Origin: Desulfotignum sp.
GTDB taxonomy: Bacteria > Desulfobacterota > Desulfobacteria > Desulfobacterales > Desulfobacteraceae
NCBI GenBank assembly: GCA_011389575.1
Contig: JAABUB010000029.1
Location: 1 to 37,052 of the forward strand
Reading direction: 5' to 3'
Length of the DNA: 37,052 bases
Every line of letters begins with the position of its first letter. Positions within the stretch are counted from its first letter, which is position 1. Both the position numbers and the translations under genes were made by a program. Positions 1-8,394 of this stretch are shown here, piece after piece. The notes beneath the pieces are model-generated. The model did no database searches, had not been told where the DNA came from, and saw nothing but the letters and a program-made list of their open reading frames with translations.

Positions 1-768
1 AAACTGGTAACCATTTCCGGCGGCCGTATCATCACCTTTCAAATGAACCCCAACCGGGTGGAGGCCTTCAACGATGTAAGGGTGCGCCAGGCCATTGTCC
101 ATGCCGTCAACAACGAAGGTATTGTAAAACAGATCATGAAAGGCACCGCCACAGTGGCTGCACAGCAGGGCCCCAAAGGCTATGCCGGTTACAAGGAAAG
201 CCTCAAACCCCGCTACGATGTTAAAAAAGCCCAGTCTCTGATGAAAGAAGCCGGTTACGGGCCGGACAAGATGCTTGAAATCACCATGATGGCCCCCAAC
301 AACCGGTACGTGAACGACGCAAAGATCGCAGAAGCCACAGCCCAGATGCTGGGCAAGATCTATATCAAGGTCAACCTGAAAACCATGCCAAAAGCCCAGT
401 ATTGGCCCGAGTTTGATGACAGGGCCGGGGACATGATGATGATCGGCTGGCACTCTGATACCGAAGATTCCGGGAACTTCTCTGAATTTCTCATGATGTG
501 CCCCAATGCGGAAACCGGTTACGGCCAGTACAACAGCGGGTACTGCAATCCCAAAGTGGATGAGCTGACCCTTGCAGCCCAGTCCGAAACCGATCTGATA
601 AAACGCGCCAAAATGCTTCAGGAAATCGAGCAGATCCTGTATGATGATGCCGCCTTTGTACCGTTTCACTGGCAGAACCATTCCTATGGCGTCAAAAACA
701 ACGTCCGTGCGAAACCGGTCATCAATGCCCAGAACTTTCCGTATATCGGAGACCTGGTAATCGAATAG
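1..768 (+). CDS. Peptide ABC transporter substrate-binding protein, C-terminal part
   Basis: The reading frame is open from the first base of the window, so the gene starts upstream and only about the last 255 residues are seen. The visible part matches the C-terminal lobe of SBP_bac_5 (DppA/OppA-type) periplasmic binding proteins: the segment VRQAIVHAVNNEGIV near the start, then LMKEAGYGP, and near the end a LQEIEQILYDDAAFVPFHW block that is typical of this family just before the C terminus. The protein would capture peptides or related solutes in the periplasm and hand them to the permeases encoded next. Four importer genes follow in the same direction, so this is the first visible gene of a dpp-like operon. 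The ligand cannot be told from sequence; nickel or glycoside binding proteins share the fold. Confidence 0.9.
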   Translation, partial: KLVTISGGRIITFQMNPNRVEAFNDVRVRQAIVHAVNNEGIVKQIMKGTATVAAQQGPKGYAGYKESLKPRYDVKKAQSLMKEAGYGPDKMLEITMMAPNNRYVNDAKIAEATAQMLGKIYIKVNLKTMPKAQYWPEFDDRAGDMMMIGWHSDTEDSGNFSEFLMMCPNAETGYGQYNSGYCNPKVDELTLAAQSETDLIKRAKMLQEIEQILYDDAAFVPFHWQNHSYGVKNNVRAKPVINAQNFPYIGDLVIE

Positions 769-800
769 AAAATTCGGTTGTCGATTTTTGCAGTTTAACC

Positions 801-841
801 TGTCACTGCCATCCGGGAAGGGTTTCCGGGCGGCAGTGACA
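801..841 (+). repeat. Intergenic hairpin between binding-protein and permease genes
   Basis: A 10-base arm TGTCACTGCC (801-810) pairs perfectly with GGCAGTGACA (832-841). Inside it, CCGGGAA (813-819) pairs with TTTCCGG (823-829) with one G-U wobble and a three-base loop. There is no U-run after it, so it is not a classical terminator. Stable hairpins at this place in importer operons often protect the upstream mRNA or reduce read-through, giving more binding protein than permease; that role is inferred here. Confidence 0.7.
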
Positions 842-864
842 AAATCTGGAAACAATTGCATCAC

Positions 865-1851
865 ATGATTGCATTTATCATACGCAGATTCCTCCAGGCA
901 GTGGTTGTCATGCTGGTTATCAGCCTGGTGGTATTTGCCATAAAAAAAGAGTTTGGTGATCCGGTCCGAGACCTGGTGGGAGAGCGGGTCACCCCGGAAG
1001 AGCGGCAACAGATCGCCGATAAAATGGGACTCAATGATCCGTTTCTGGTCCAGTACGGACGGTTTGTCAAAAATGCCGTCACCAAAGGGGATCTGGGCCG
1101 CTCCTTTTTATACAACAAGCCCAACCTTGAGGTGATCATCACCCATGCGCCGGCCACCATCGAGCTGGTGCTGGGGACTGCGTTTATCATCATCGTCCTG
1201 TCTTTACCCCTGGGGGTGTATTGTGCATTGAAGCCACGGAGCTGGTTGTCCCGGTTCACCATGAGCTTTTCCACTCTGGGTGTATCCATGCCGGTGTTTT
1301 TGACCGCTATCCTGCTGATTTATCTGTTTGCGGTGCACTGGCAGATCCTGCCCTCCTACGGCCGGGGGGAAACCGTTGACCTGTTCGGCAACGGCATCTG
1401 GATGACCGGACTTTTAACCATTGACGGACTCAAGCACCTGATTCTTCCCTGTATTTCGTTGTCCACGCTCATGCTGCCGCTGTTTATCCGCCTGATTCGC
1501 TCTGAGATGATGGAGGTACTGGAAACAGAATATATCAAATATGCCTGGGCCAAAGGGCTTTCCCCCAGGCGGGTCTGGCTGGTCCATGCATTCAAGAACA
1601 CCCTGCTGCCGGTGATTACGGTGTTCGGGGTGCAGATCGGGATCATGTTTGCCTTTACTCTGCTCACGGAACTTGTATTCCAGTGGCCGGGTATGGGATT
1701 CATGTTTTTAGAGGCGGTGAACCGGGCGGATCTCTCATTGCTCATTGCCTATCTGGTGGTGGTGGCAGCGTCGTTTGTGGTGGTCAATACTGTGGTGGAT
1801 ATTCTCTATGGCTTTATCAATCCCACGGTCAGGATAGCAGGAACCAAATGA
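865..1851 (+). CDS. Peptide ABC transporter permease (DppB/OppB type)
   Basis: A 328-residue inner-membrane protein with about six hydrophobic segments. It begins with the family-typical MIAFIIRRFLQAVVVMLVIS helix, has a soluble loop containing LGLNDPF-like and GDLGRSF motifs, and ends with the binding-protein-dependent transport EAA-type loop (EYIKYAWAKGLSPRRV, followed by HAFKNTLLPVITV). It would form one half of the membrane channel with the next gene product. I chose the ATG at 865 rather than the upstream in-frame TTG at 856, because family members start at this MI.FIIRR helix; the ribosome site is weak. Its stop overlaps the start of the next gene by four bases (ATGA), indicating translational coupling. 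Confidence 0.93.
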   Translation: MIAFIIRRFLQAVVVMLVISLVVFAIKKEFGDPVRDLVGERVTPEERQQIADKMGLNDPFLVQYGRFVKNAVTKGDLGRSFLYNKPNLEVIITHAPATIELVLGTAFIIIVLSLPLGVYCALKPRSWLSRFTMSFSTLGVSMPVFLTAILLIYLFAVHWQILPSYGRGETVDLFGNGIWMTGLLTIDGLKHLILPCISLSTLMLPLFIRLIRSEMMEVLETEYIKYAWAKGLSPRRVWLVHAFKNTLLPVITVFGVQIGIMFAFTLLTELVFQWPGMGFMFLEAVNRADLSLLIAYLVVVAASFVVVNTVVDILYGFINPTVRIAGTK

Positions 1852-2768
1852 AAACAAAATTACAGCAGTTTAAAGAATCGTATTTTTTATACAGTTTCAG
1901 GCGGGACATGGTGGCCATGGCAAGCTTTGTTGTCCTGGTGATTTTTTTGGGTATAGCGTTTGCCGCTCCCTGGATTTCTCCCATGAACCCATATGATTCC
2001 GCCAATATCGACATCATGAATTCAGAGATTCCCCCCATGTGGATGGACGGGGGATCAAAGGAATTTCCCCTGGGTACGGACAACCAGGGCCGTGACATGC
2101 TGTCCACCATGTTCTACGGGTTGCGCACCTCCATTATCATAGGACTCGGGGCCGTGGCCATCCAGGCGGCCATCGGCATTGTCTTAGGCCTCATGGCAGG
2201 GTATCTGGGAGGTAAAACCGATGCCATTCTCATGCGTCTGGCAGATATCCAGTTTTCTTTTCCCTACCTCATGGTGGCCATCTTCATGAGCGCCATTTTC
2301 CAGGTGGTGTTTGGTGCCGGAAGTTTTGAACAGCTTGCCATACCGCTGTTGACCATTATCATCGGACTGTCCAACTGGCCCATGTTCGCCAGGACCATCC
2401 GGGCATCTGTCATGGGGGAAAAAAACAAGGAATATGTGGAGGCGGCACGGGTGATCGGCCTGCCCCAGCGGATCATCATGTTCCGCCATATCCTGCCCAA
2501 TGCCCTGACCTCGGTGATGGTCATTTCCACCATCCAGGTGGCCAATGCGGTCATGAGTGAGGCGGCCCTGTCTTTTCTGGGACTTGGCATGCCCGTGACA
2601 AAACCGTCTCTGGGATCTCTTATCCGGGCCGGACAGGAGTACTTTTTTTCCGGATCATGGTGGATTACGGTGCTGCCGGGGCTGTGGCTGGTGCTCTTTG
2701 TTCTGGTCATCAACCTGCTGGGTGACTGGCTCCGGGATGTGCTTAACCCGAAACTATACAAAGGATAA
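1848..2768 (+). CDS. Peptide ABC transporter permease (DppC/OppC type)
   Basis: A 306-residue permease partner of the preceding gene. The N-terminal cytoplasmic stretch leads into one membrane helix (residues about 25-45). A periplasmic segment with PLGTDNQGRDMLSTM follows, the hallmark of the OppC_N/DppC group, then the transport domain with the coupling loop EYVEAARVIGLPQRIIMFRHILPN and the signature SEAALSFLGLGMP. The ATG at 1848 is used because it overlaps the stop of the upstream permease by four bases and begins MKTKLQQFKESYFLYSF, a normal N terminus for the family; a longer open frame upstream lies inside the previous gene. Function: inner-membrane channel half for peptide or related solute import. 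Confidence 0.93.
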   Translation: MKTKLQQFKESYFLYSFRRDMVAMASFVVLVIFLGIAFAAPWISPMNPYDSANIDIMNSEIPPMWMDGGSKEFPLGTDNQGRDMLSTMFYGLRTSIIIGLGAVAIQAAIGIVLGLMAGYLGGKTDAILMRLADIQFSFPYLMVAIFMSAIFQVVFGAGSFEQLAIPLLTIIIGLSNWPMFARTIRASVMGEKNKEYVEAARVIGLPQRIIMFRHILPNALTSVMVISTIQVANAVMSEAALSFLGLGMPVTKPSLGSLIRAGQEYFFSGSWWITVLPGLWLVLFVLVINLLGDWLRDVLNPKLYKG

Positions 2769-2780
2769 CTCAAATTTAAG

Positions 2781-3740
2781 ATGTCTTCTCTCTTAGAAGT
2801 CCGGGACCTTGAAGTGAAATTTGGCCTCAGGTCCGGTGATATCACGGCAATCGACGGTGTCAGCTTTGAACTGGATCCCGGAGAACGCATGGGCCTGGTG
2901 GGGGAAAGCGGGGCCGGAAAATCGGTTACCGGATTTGCCATCATCAACCTTATTTCCAAGCCCGGCTATATTTCCAGGGGCAGTATCCATTTTGAGGGAA
3001 AAGAAATATCTGCCTATCCCCCGGACAAAATGCGGACAATCAGGGGAAACCGGATTTCCATGATTTTTCAGGACCCCATGATGACCCTGAACCCGGTGTA
3101 CACCATCGGGTTTCAGATGATCGAAACCCTGAAAGCCCACAGGGATATATCCAAATCCCAAGCCCGGGCCATTGCCCTGGAAAAATTGAAATTGGTCCAG
3201 ATGCCCTCTCCTGAAAAGCGGCTGGCACAGTATCCCCACGAATTGTCCGGGGGCATGCGCCAGCGGATCATTATTGCCATATCCCTTTTGGCCGATCCTG
3301 CCATTATCATAGCAGATGAGCCCACAACCGCACTGGATGTCACCATCCAGGCCGAGATCATGGACCTGCTCCAGGAGTTGTGTGAGAATGAAAAAATGGG
3401 GCTGATGCTCATCACCCATGATTTAGGAGTGGTGTCCCAGGTGACTGAAAAGATTGCAGTCATGTATGCGGGCAAGATCATTGAATACGGCCCCACGGAA
3501 ACCGTGGTGCACCATCCGGTGCATCCCTATACCATCGGGCTCATCGGATCCATTCCCGGCTCCATTGAACCGGGCAAAGACCTCAGACAGATTCCGGGCA
3601 TGATGCCCACTCTTACCAATATCCCGCCCGGGTGTGCATTCAATCCCAGGTGCGAACTTGCAGCAGATATCTGTACCCGGCAGACCCCGGTGCTGGAAGA
3701 AAAACAAAACGGCATTATGGCAGCCTGTCATATGAAATAA
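2781..3740 (+). CDS. Peptide ABC transporter ATP-binding protein (DppD type)
   Basis: A 319-residue ABC ATPase on the cytoplasmic face of the importer. The Walker A motif GESGAGKS lies at residues 41-48. The Q-loop is in IFQDPMMTLNPV, the signature is LSGGMRQR, Walker B with the catalytic glutamate is IIIADEPTTALD, and the switch histidine is in LITHDLGVV. The C-terminal oligopeptide/dipeptide extension has the usual cysteines (GCAFNPRCELAADIC and a final ACH), a feature of DppD/OppD proteins. It starts 12 bases after the permease and is followed within 15 bases by its partner ATPase, so all belong to one operon. It energises import by ATP hydrolysis. Confidence 0.95.
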   Translation: MSSLLEVRDLEVKFGLRSGDITAIDGVSFELDPGERMGLVGESGAGKSVTGFAIINLISKPGYISRGSIHFEGKEISAYPPDKMRTIRGNRISMIFQDPMMTLNPVYTIGFQMIETLKAHRDISKSQARAIALEKLKLVQMPSPEKRLAQYPHELSGGMRQRIIIAISLLADPAIIIADEPTTALDVTIQAEIMDLLQELCENEKMGLMLITHDLGVVSQVTEKIAVMYAGKIIEYGPTETVVHHPVHPYTIGLIGSIPGSIEPGKDLRQIPGMMPTLTNIPPGCAFNPRCELAADICTRQTPVLEEKQNGIMAACHMK

Positions 3741-3754
3741 GATAAGGAATATCC

Positions 3755-4777
3755 ATGACGACGAATCATACCCCTTTACTGCGCGTCCAGGACGTGGTCA
3801 AGCATTTTGATATTTCCGGCGGATTTCTGGACCAACTGCGTTTCAAAGGCGGCATTCATCTGGAAAAAACCACTGTCAAGGCCGTGAACAATGTCTCTTT
3901 GTTTGTCAATAAAGGAGAAACCCTGAGCGTGGTGGGGGAAAGCGGGTGCGGAAAATCCACCCTGGCTCGGCTCATTCTGGGGCTTTACCGGCCCAATTCA
4001 GGCAAGATTTTTTATGACGGCCAGCGCATCGATACCCTCACCCATGAGCAGTGGCTTCCCTATCGCAGAAAAATGCAGATGATTTTCCAGGATCCCTATG
4101 CGTCATTGAATCCCAGGAAAACCGTCCGCCAGACCCTGGAAGAACCCTTGCGGTTTCATAATCCCAAAATGACAGCCCAGGAAGCCAGGGACAAGGTGGA
4201 CTTTGTCATGGAACAGGTGGGGGTGGACCCGGCCTGGATCGCCCGGCACCCCCATGAATTTTCAGGGGGCCAGCGCCAGCGCATCTCCATTGCCAGGGGA
4301 CTGATACTGGATCCTGATTTTATCGTGGCAGATGAGCCGGTGTCTGCCCTGGATGTCTCCATCCAGGCCCAGATTTTGAACCTGCTCATGGACCTGCGGG
4401 AAAAACATGACCTGACTTATCTGTTTATCACCCATGACCTTTCTGTGGTGCACCACATCAGCTCCCGGGTGGCAGTGCTGTATCTGGGTACCCTGTGTGA
4501 ACTGGCCTCGGCCAATGATCTGTTCAACGAACCCCGGCACCCCTATACCCGGGCCCTTTTGTCTGCCATCCCAAAGGTGGGGGAAAAAAAGGCCAAGCAC
4601 ATCAAACTCAAGGGCGAGGTGCCCACACCGGTGAAACTGCCGTCAGGATGTGTGTTTCACAACCGGTGTGTCTATGCCAGAGAACGGTGCAAAAAAGAAT
4701 TTCCCCGGCTGATTGAATTGTCCAACAGTACATTTGTGTCCTGTCACGGTGTTGAAGAAGGGTGGCCCATGGATTGA
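3755..4777 (+). CDS. Peptide ABC transporter ATP-binding protein (DppF type)
   Basis: A 340-residue second ATPase of the importer. Walker A GESGCGKS is at residues 61-68, followed by a Q-loop in IFQDPYASLNPR, the signature FSGGQRQR, Walker B IVADEPVSALD and the H-loop FITHDLSVV. An insertion before Walker A (SGGFLDQLRFKGGIHLEK) is characteristic of DppF/OppF compared with DppD/OppD. The C terminus carries the Cys-containing oligopeptide extension (GCVFHNRCVYARERC and a late SCHG). The start is supported by an AAGGA element about nine bases upstream. It is the last gene of the importer operon; the next gene on this strand is unrelated and has its own putative promoter. Confidence 0.95.
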   Translation: MTTNHTPLLRVQDVVKHFDISGGFLDQLRFKGGIHLEKTTVKAVNNVSLFVNKGETLSVVGESGCGKSTLARLILGLYRPNSGKIFYDGQRIDTLTHEQWLPYRRKMQMIFQDPYASLNPRKTVRQTLEEPLRFHNPKMTAQEARDKVDFVMEQVGVDPAWIARHPHEFSGGQRQRISIARGLILDPDFIVADEPVSALDVSIQAQILNLLMDLREKHDLTYLFITHDLSVVHHISSRVAVLYLGTLCELASANDLFNEPRHPYTRALLSAIPKVGEKKAKHIKLKGEVPTPVKLPSGCVFHNRCVYARERCKKEFPRLIELSNSTFVSCHGVEEGWPMD

Positions 4778-4875
4778 TCGGCACCAGGATCAATTTAAAA
4801 TCCTATCTGGTGGATTTATGAAAAATACGTATTTTCACTCAGTAATAACAGGTGAATTTTTGGGGTGTTTACCTA

Positions 4876-4904
4876 TTGCATTCCGGACCTTGTTATATTA
4901 TACT
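4876..4904 (+). promoter_or_regulatory. Putative sigma-70 promoter for receiver gene
   Basis: A good -10 box TATACT (4899-4904) is 17 bases downstream of a poor -35 match TTGCAT (4876-4881). It sits in the 189-base gap after the importer operon and about 60 bases before the receiver gene start. The surrounding sequence is AT-rich. No clear terminator of the importer operon is visible in the same gap. Confidence 0.4.
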
Positions 4905-4966
4905 TTCACCGATACAAGAAAAATATGGATAAGGTATGACCAAAAACTTTTTTTGGAATTATAAAA

Positions 4967-5359
4967 ATGCCTGAAGCTGCAAAAAAGCCTGCAAAAGTGC
5001 TTGTCATAGATGATGAAACAGCAATTTTGAAAATGCTGGCTTTGGCATTGTCCAGAAAAGGATTTGGTGTTGATACGGCTGACAGCGGTGAGAAGGGCGT
5101 AAAAATGCTGCAGTCCAATGATTACGGTCTGGTGATAACCGATATGGTGATGGGCAAAATGTCCGGCGAAGAGGTGCTGCAGGAAATCAGGCAGATCAAA
5201 GGGGACACCGTGCCGGTCATTGCCATGTCAGGCACCCCCTGGCTGATGGATGAACACCTGTTTGATGCGGTTCTTCCAAAGCCCTATTCTTTAAAAGTGC
5301 TTTATGGCATGGTAAAAGAATTTCTCTCCCCTATTTCTGAAAAAAACGCCCTTTCCTGA
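4967..5359 (+). CDS. Single-domain response regulator (CheY-like)
   Basis: A 130-residue protein consisting only of a receiver domain. The acidic pocket is D15-D16 (VLVIDDE), the phosphoacceptor is D59 (VITDMVM), the switch Ser is S88 (AMSG) and the conserved Lys is K105 (LPKPY), so all key residues are intact. It has no output domain and no histidine kinase beside it, so it would act by protein-protein contact, as phosphorelay or motility receivers do; its partner is encoded elsewhere. The neighbours (peptide importer upstream, YdcZ-type transporter convergent downstream) give no functional link. Confidence 0.9.
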   Translation: MPEAAKKPAKVLVIDDETAILKMLALALSRKGFGVDTADSGEKGVKMLQSNDYGLVITDMVMGKMSGEEVLQEIRQIKGDTVPVIAMSGTPWLMDEHLFDAVLPKPYSLKVLYGMVKEFLSPISEKNALS

Positions 5360-5508
5360 TATATCATCTGATTCAGTACTGTTGACATGCGGTGGACAAA
5401 AACGTGTATGGCACGCACAATGGCACAAAAACGTTTTTGGGGATGTATACAATAATACCATTGCCTGTGACGAAACCATAGGTGGGGTAACCCCGAACCC
5501 CGTGCCGG

Positions 5509-5943
5509 TTACCGCATGACCAGCCAGATGCCCAAAAGCATGACAAGCATGCCGGATATCCGGGACAGGCTGATCTGTCTGATTTCCGATCCGAACAGGC
5601 CGAACTGGTCAATCACAGCCGCTGTCATGAACTGAGCCGCCACCATTATGGTGAAAGCCGGCACCAGGCCCAGGCGGGGAACGCTGTAGCCAATGGCAGC
5701 GATGAGCACCAGGCCTATGGGACCAGCTATAAGGGTGTACCCGGGAACCTGGGTTAAGCCTGATAAATTCCCGCCCCGTAAAAGGATCATGATAATGCCG
5801 ATGAGAAATCCGCCGCCGCCATAAGTGACAAAGACGCTTTCAAGGGTCCCCACATTTTTGTCAATGCTTCCCATCAGCTGTCCCTGCAGGGCCACGGCAA
5901 TACCGCCGATGGCTGCTATGATAACCAGATATATGAAATTCAC
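5509..5943 (-). CDS. YdcZ/DUF606-family membrane transporter
   Basis: A 144-residue protein that is almost entirely hydrophobic, with about five membrane segments. It begins MNFIYLVIIAAIGGIAVALQ and contains the family-typical early GQLM and VGTLESVFVTYGGG region and the internal PRLGLVPAFTIMVAAQFMTAAVIDQFG block. These are features of the YdcZ (DUF606) branch of the drug/metabolite transporter superfamily, which acts as half-size transporters. The start is a GTG at 5943, chosen because an AAGGAG ribosome site stands seven bases upstream and no ATG fits as well. The substrate is unknown. It is convergent with the receiver gene and stands alone in its transcription unit. Confidence 0.8.
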   Translation of the reverse strand: MNFIYLVIIAAIGGIAVALQGQLMGSIDKNVGTLESVFVTYGGGGFLIGIIMILLRGGNLSGLTQVPGYTLIAGPIGLVLIAAIGYSVPRLGLVPAFTIMVAAQFMTAAVIDQFGLFGSEIRQISLSRISGMLVMLLGIWLVMR

Positions 5944-5960
5944 CTTTCTGCTCCTTTTAA

Positions 5961-6053
5961 ATGAAAGCCGTCAGTACTCAGTTATCAGCTTCCAGTAAAC
6001 AATTACAAATTTTTCCCTGCTGGTTACTACCGACTAACAGCTAATGGCTTTCA
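5961..6053. repeat. Imperfect inverted repeat in 323-base intergenic region
   Basis: ATGAAAGCC at 5961-5969 is matched by GGCTTTCAT at 6045-6053. Beyond this perfect 9-base outer part the two arms continue for about 26 more bases with roughly half of positions matching; many of the differences are transitions. The arms contain short CAGT/TCAG and TAG/CTAA-like words of the kind seen in degenerate intergenic repeats. No protein gene is credible in 5944-6266; the only other thing seen there is the ribosome site AGGAGG just before 6267. Confidence 0.45.
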
Positions 6054-6266
6054 TGATTTGTTGTGTCCGCAAGGGCATGGTTGTTTTTGAAAAAATCGGC
6101 CTGCCTTCTGCCATTGTGGTGCCTGTGCCTGCTTCATGGATTTTTAATCCCCCAACTACTACTAAAAAAGATGCCCAAAATCAAGCGGTTCAGGTTTCTC
6201 TTTTCATCTGGTGTATCTTAGGCTATTTTACATGGCATCATATTCGGCCAAGAAAAGGAGGCGGCA

Positions 6267-7115
6267 ATGCGAGTGTTATTCATTCTGGTGGCAGCAGTTC
6301 TGATTTTTCTGGCGGGATTGTATTTTTTTTCCCGCAGATTGTTGTATTTTCCTGTGCCTGTTACACCGGAGAGGCTGGCATACATCAAAACCAGGATCCC
6401 GGGGGTGGAGGAAATCCAGATCCCGGTGGAAAATAAAGTGGTGCTACATGGCTGGTTTTTAAAAAAAGATCTGGTCCGCCTGCCCACCATATTTTATTTC
6501 GGGGGCAATGCAGAAGAGGTGTCATTGAATCTGGAGGAGTATGCTGAAAAATTGTCTGCCAATGTGGTTTTGATGAATTACAGGGGATACGGATTGAGCA
6601 CAGGATCACCTGCTGAAAACCATCTCAAGTCAGATGCCCTGGCCATCTATGACCATATGGCTGACAAGCTTGGACTTGATCCGGCAAAATGTGTGGCCTG
6701 GGGCCGGAGCATAGGCTCTTCCATGGCCGCCTACCTGGCCCTGAAACGGGTTCTGGGCAGGCTGATTCTTACGTGTCCCTTTGACAGCATCCAGAATGTG
6801 GCCGCCGCCTATTACCCCGCCTGGCTGGTGAATCTGGTACTGCAGGACCGGCACCGCATTATTGATTTTTCCGCTGATATCCGGTCTTCCACTCTGGTGC
6901 TGGCATCTATGGAAGACGGGATCATTCCCATCCACAATACCCGGAACCTGTTTGACAGCCTGACCTGTCCTAAAGAAATGGTCTATATCCCCGGGGCAGG
7001 CCACAATACCATATCCATGTTTGATGCCTATTATGAGAATATAAACCGGTTTCTAAACAAAGATGTTGGGCCTGTAAAGTTATTGGAACAGCCGGTATCA
7101 GCAAAAAGTTTTTGA
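6267..7115 (+). CDS. Membrane-anchored alpha/beta hydrolase (BEM46/ABHD13-like)
   Basis: A 282-residue protein with one N-terminal membrane anchor (about residues 3-22, rich in L, I, F and A), so the catalytic domain is probably held at the inner membrane. The serine hydrolase core shows the strand NVVLMNYRGYGLSTG, the nucleophile elbow GRSIGSS, the late acidic residue in ASMEDGIIP, and the catalytic His in GAGHNT. The order and spacing agree with the BEM46/ABHD13-like group, usually annotated as esterase, lipase or peptidase without known substrate. A strong AGGAGG site precedes the ATG. It is probably monocistronic or transcribed with the following dodecin-like gene (127 bases apart). Confidence 0.85.
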   Translation: MRVLFILVAAVLIFLAGLYFFSRRLLYFPVPVTPERLAYIKTRIPGVEEIQIPVENKVVLHGWFLKKDLVRLPTIFYFGGNAEEVSLNLEEYAEKLSANVVLMNYRGYGLSTGSPAENHLKSDALAIYDHMADKLGLDPAKCVAWGRSIGSSMAAYLALKRVLGRLILTCPFDSIQNVAAAYYPAWLVNLVLQDRHRIIDFSADIRSSTLVLASMEDGIIPIHNTRNLFDSLTCPKEMVYIPGAGHNTISMFDAYYENINRFLNKDVGPVKLLEQPVSAKSF

Positions 7116-7242
7116 CATCCAGGCGGATTATTATATAATTCAGATATCAGTGTTGAATCTCATTCTGGTCTGTTTTATTGCCTGTTATTCATCTTGTGCT
7201 CCCACGACCTGCTTTTTTTAATTCTTTTTCAAGGAGGGTATC

Positions 7243-7452
7243 ATGAGCGAAAGTGTCTACAAAATTATCGAGCTTGTTGGATCCAGCACCACATCCTGGG
7301 AAGATGCAGCCAACCAAGCCATTGCAAAAGCGTCCGGTTCCCTGCGTGATCTGAGAATCGCGGAGGTCAAGAAGCTGGATGTGAAAATTGAAGAGGGCAA
7401 GCCTGCCCGGTTTCGTACCAATCTCAGGTTGTCCTTTAAATACCAGGATTAA
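7243..7452 (+). CDS. Dodecin-family protein
   Basis: A 69-residue protein matching the dodecin family over its whole length: MSESVYKIIELVGSS, then SWEDAANQAIAKASGSLRDL, and a C-terminal strand ending LRLSFKYQD. Dodecins form hollow 12-subunit shells, and the well-studied ones bind flavin between stacked tryptophans. Here the position of the flavin-stacking Trp (normally LxWFEV after the helix) reads LRIAEV, so the tryptophan is replaced by Ile and the next aromatic by Ala. It therefore probably does not bind flavin in the classic manner. An AAGGAGG ribosome site lies just upstream. The gene appears to be on its own. Confidence 0.9.
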   Translation: MSESVYKIIELVGSSTTSWEDAANQAIAKASGSLRDLRIAEVKKLDVKIEEGKPARFRTNLRLSFKYQD

Positions 7453-7745
7453 CCAGGTCCAAAAATCAAAGGTAAGGTCCGGAGCCGGCCCCTGCCCCTA
7501 AAATCTGGTTGTGGTCGGTTTCCGGATACCCCGGTCATCCGCAGTCCTTCTGCTTTTGATCAGGGGTGAGTGGTATGTGCAGTGTCTCTAAAGGCTGTCA
7601 CGGTATGCCCCGCCGCTAGCCCCGCCGCCTGTTTGCTCACTATCATGCGCCATGCGGATAACCAGCCGGCATGCAGGGGGTGTCTGTAAAAAGCAGCGAA
7701 AAAAAATGATTGCAAGTCTCTTTAAAGAAGCGCTATACCATCTTG
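7453..7745. other. Intergenic region without recognised features
   Basis: I see no credible gene, tRNA, terminator or strong promoter in these 293 bases. The only pattern is a nearby pair of CCCCGCCGC words around 7610-7630, which is too short to interpret. Confidence 0.5.
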
Positions 7746-8363
7746 ATGATACATTTTTTAACCATGGGTCTGGTGCTGGGGCTGTCAGCCGGACTTGCGC
7801 CGGGGCCGCTGCTGACCCTGGTAGTGTCTGAGACCTTAAGGCAGAATGCGGGGGCCGGCATCCGGGTGGCCCTGGCTCCTTTGATCAGTGACCTGCCTAT
7901 TATCCTGGTGTCGGTGGGTATTTTGTCCACCATGTCGGATTTTAAAGCGGTGCTGGGTGCAATCTCCCTTGTGGGTGGAGGGGTGGTGTTCCGCATGGGG
8001 TTCAAGGGGCTGCAGACCAAAGCATTGGTTATCAATGCGGATGTTTCAACGAACAACGCTCTGGCAAAGGGCGTTCTGGTGAATGTATTGAGCCCCCACC
8101 CGTATCTGTTCTGGATATCGGTGGGAGCTCCGGTGGTCCATCGGGCCATGGCTGTAAATGTAGCGGCAGCTACGGGATTTGTTGCCGGCTTTTACCTGCT
8201 GCTGGTGGGTTCCAAAGTAGGTCTGGCCCTTTTGGTGGGACGATCCAGGGCAGTTATCAAAGGCCGGGCCTATGTGTATACCATGCGCGGTCTGGGCCTG
8301 GCTCTGTGTGTTCTGGCCCTGATCCTGGTAAAAGACGGACTGACGCTTTTGAATATCCTATAG
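7746..8363 (+). CDS. LysE/RhtB-family amino-acid exporter
   Basis: A membrane protein of about 205 residues with six hydrophobic segments. The N-terminal segment MGLVLGLSAGLAPGPLLTLVVSETL is the LysE hallmark (G-x-x-PGP near the start). An internal cytoplasmic stretch, a NVLSPHPYLFWISVGAPVV block (corresponding to the NPK/NP..FW region) and a C-terminal helix follow. The family exports amino acids or related small molecules across the inner membrane; the substrate is unknown here. The start is uncertain: the ATG at 7746 begins right before the conserved helix, whereas an in-frame TTG at 7710 would add 12 residues; neither has a strong ribosome site. Confidence 0.85.
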   Translation: MIHFLTMGLVLGLSAGLAPGPLLTLVVSETLRQNAGAGIRVALAPLISDLPIILVSVGILSTMSDFKAVLGAISLVGGGVVFRMGFKGLQTKALVINADVSTNNALAKGVLVNVLSPHPYLFWISVGAPVVHRAMAVNVAAATGFVAGFYLLLVGSKVGLALLVGRSRAVIKGRAYVYTMRGLGLALCVLALILVKDGLTLLNIL

Positions 8364-8394
8364 AAAAGAACATCATTTGTAAAAATCTTGTGGC

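Noticed and set aside
4819-4964. A possible 48-residue protein (MKNTYFHSVITG...) between the importer operon and the receiver gene
   Set aside because: No clear ribosome site, no recognisable family, and it overlaps the likely promoter of the next gene.
5409-5424. TGGCACG-N4-ATGG, resembling a sigma-54 promoter on the plus strand
   Set aside because: The -12 GC dinucleotide is GG, and no gene follows in that direction before the convergent YdcZ-type gene ends.
5426-5439. Perfect palindrome CAAAAACGTTTTTG
   Set aside because: Short and A/T-dominated, in a gap between convergent genes; it may help termination but cannot be told from chance.
6044-6436. Open frame of 130 codons overlapping the start of the alpha/beta hydrolase gene
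   Set aside because: It overlaps the well-supported hydrolase in another frame and its translation becomes Gly/Pro/Asp-rich nonsense in the overlap.
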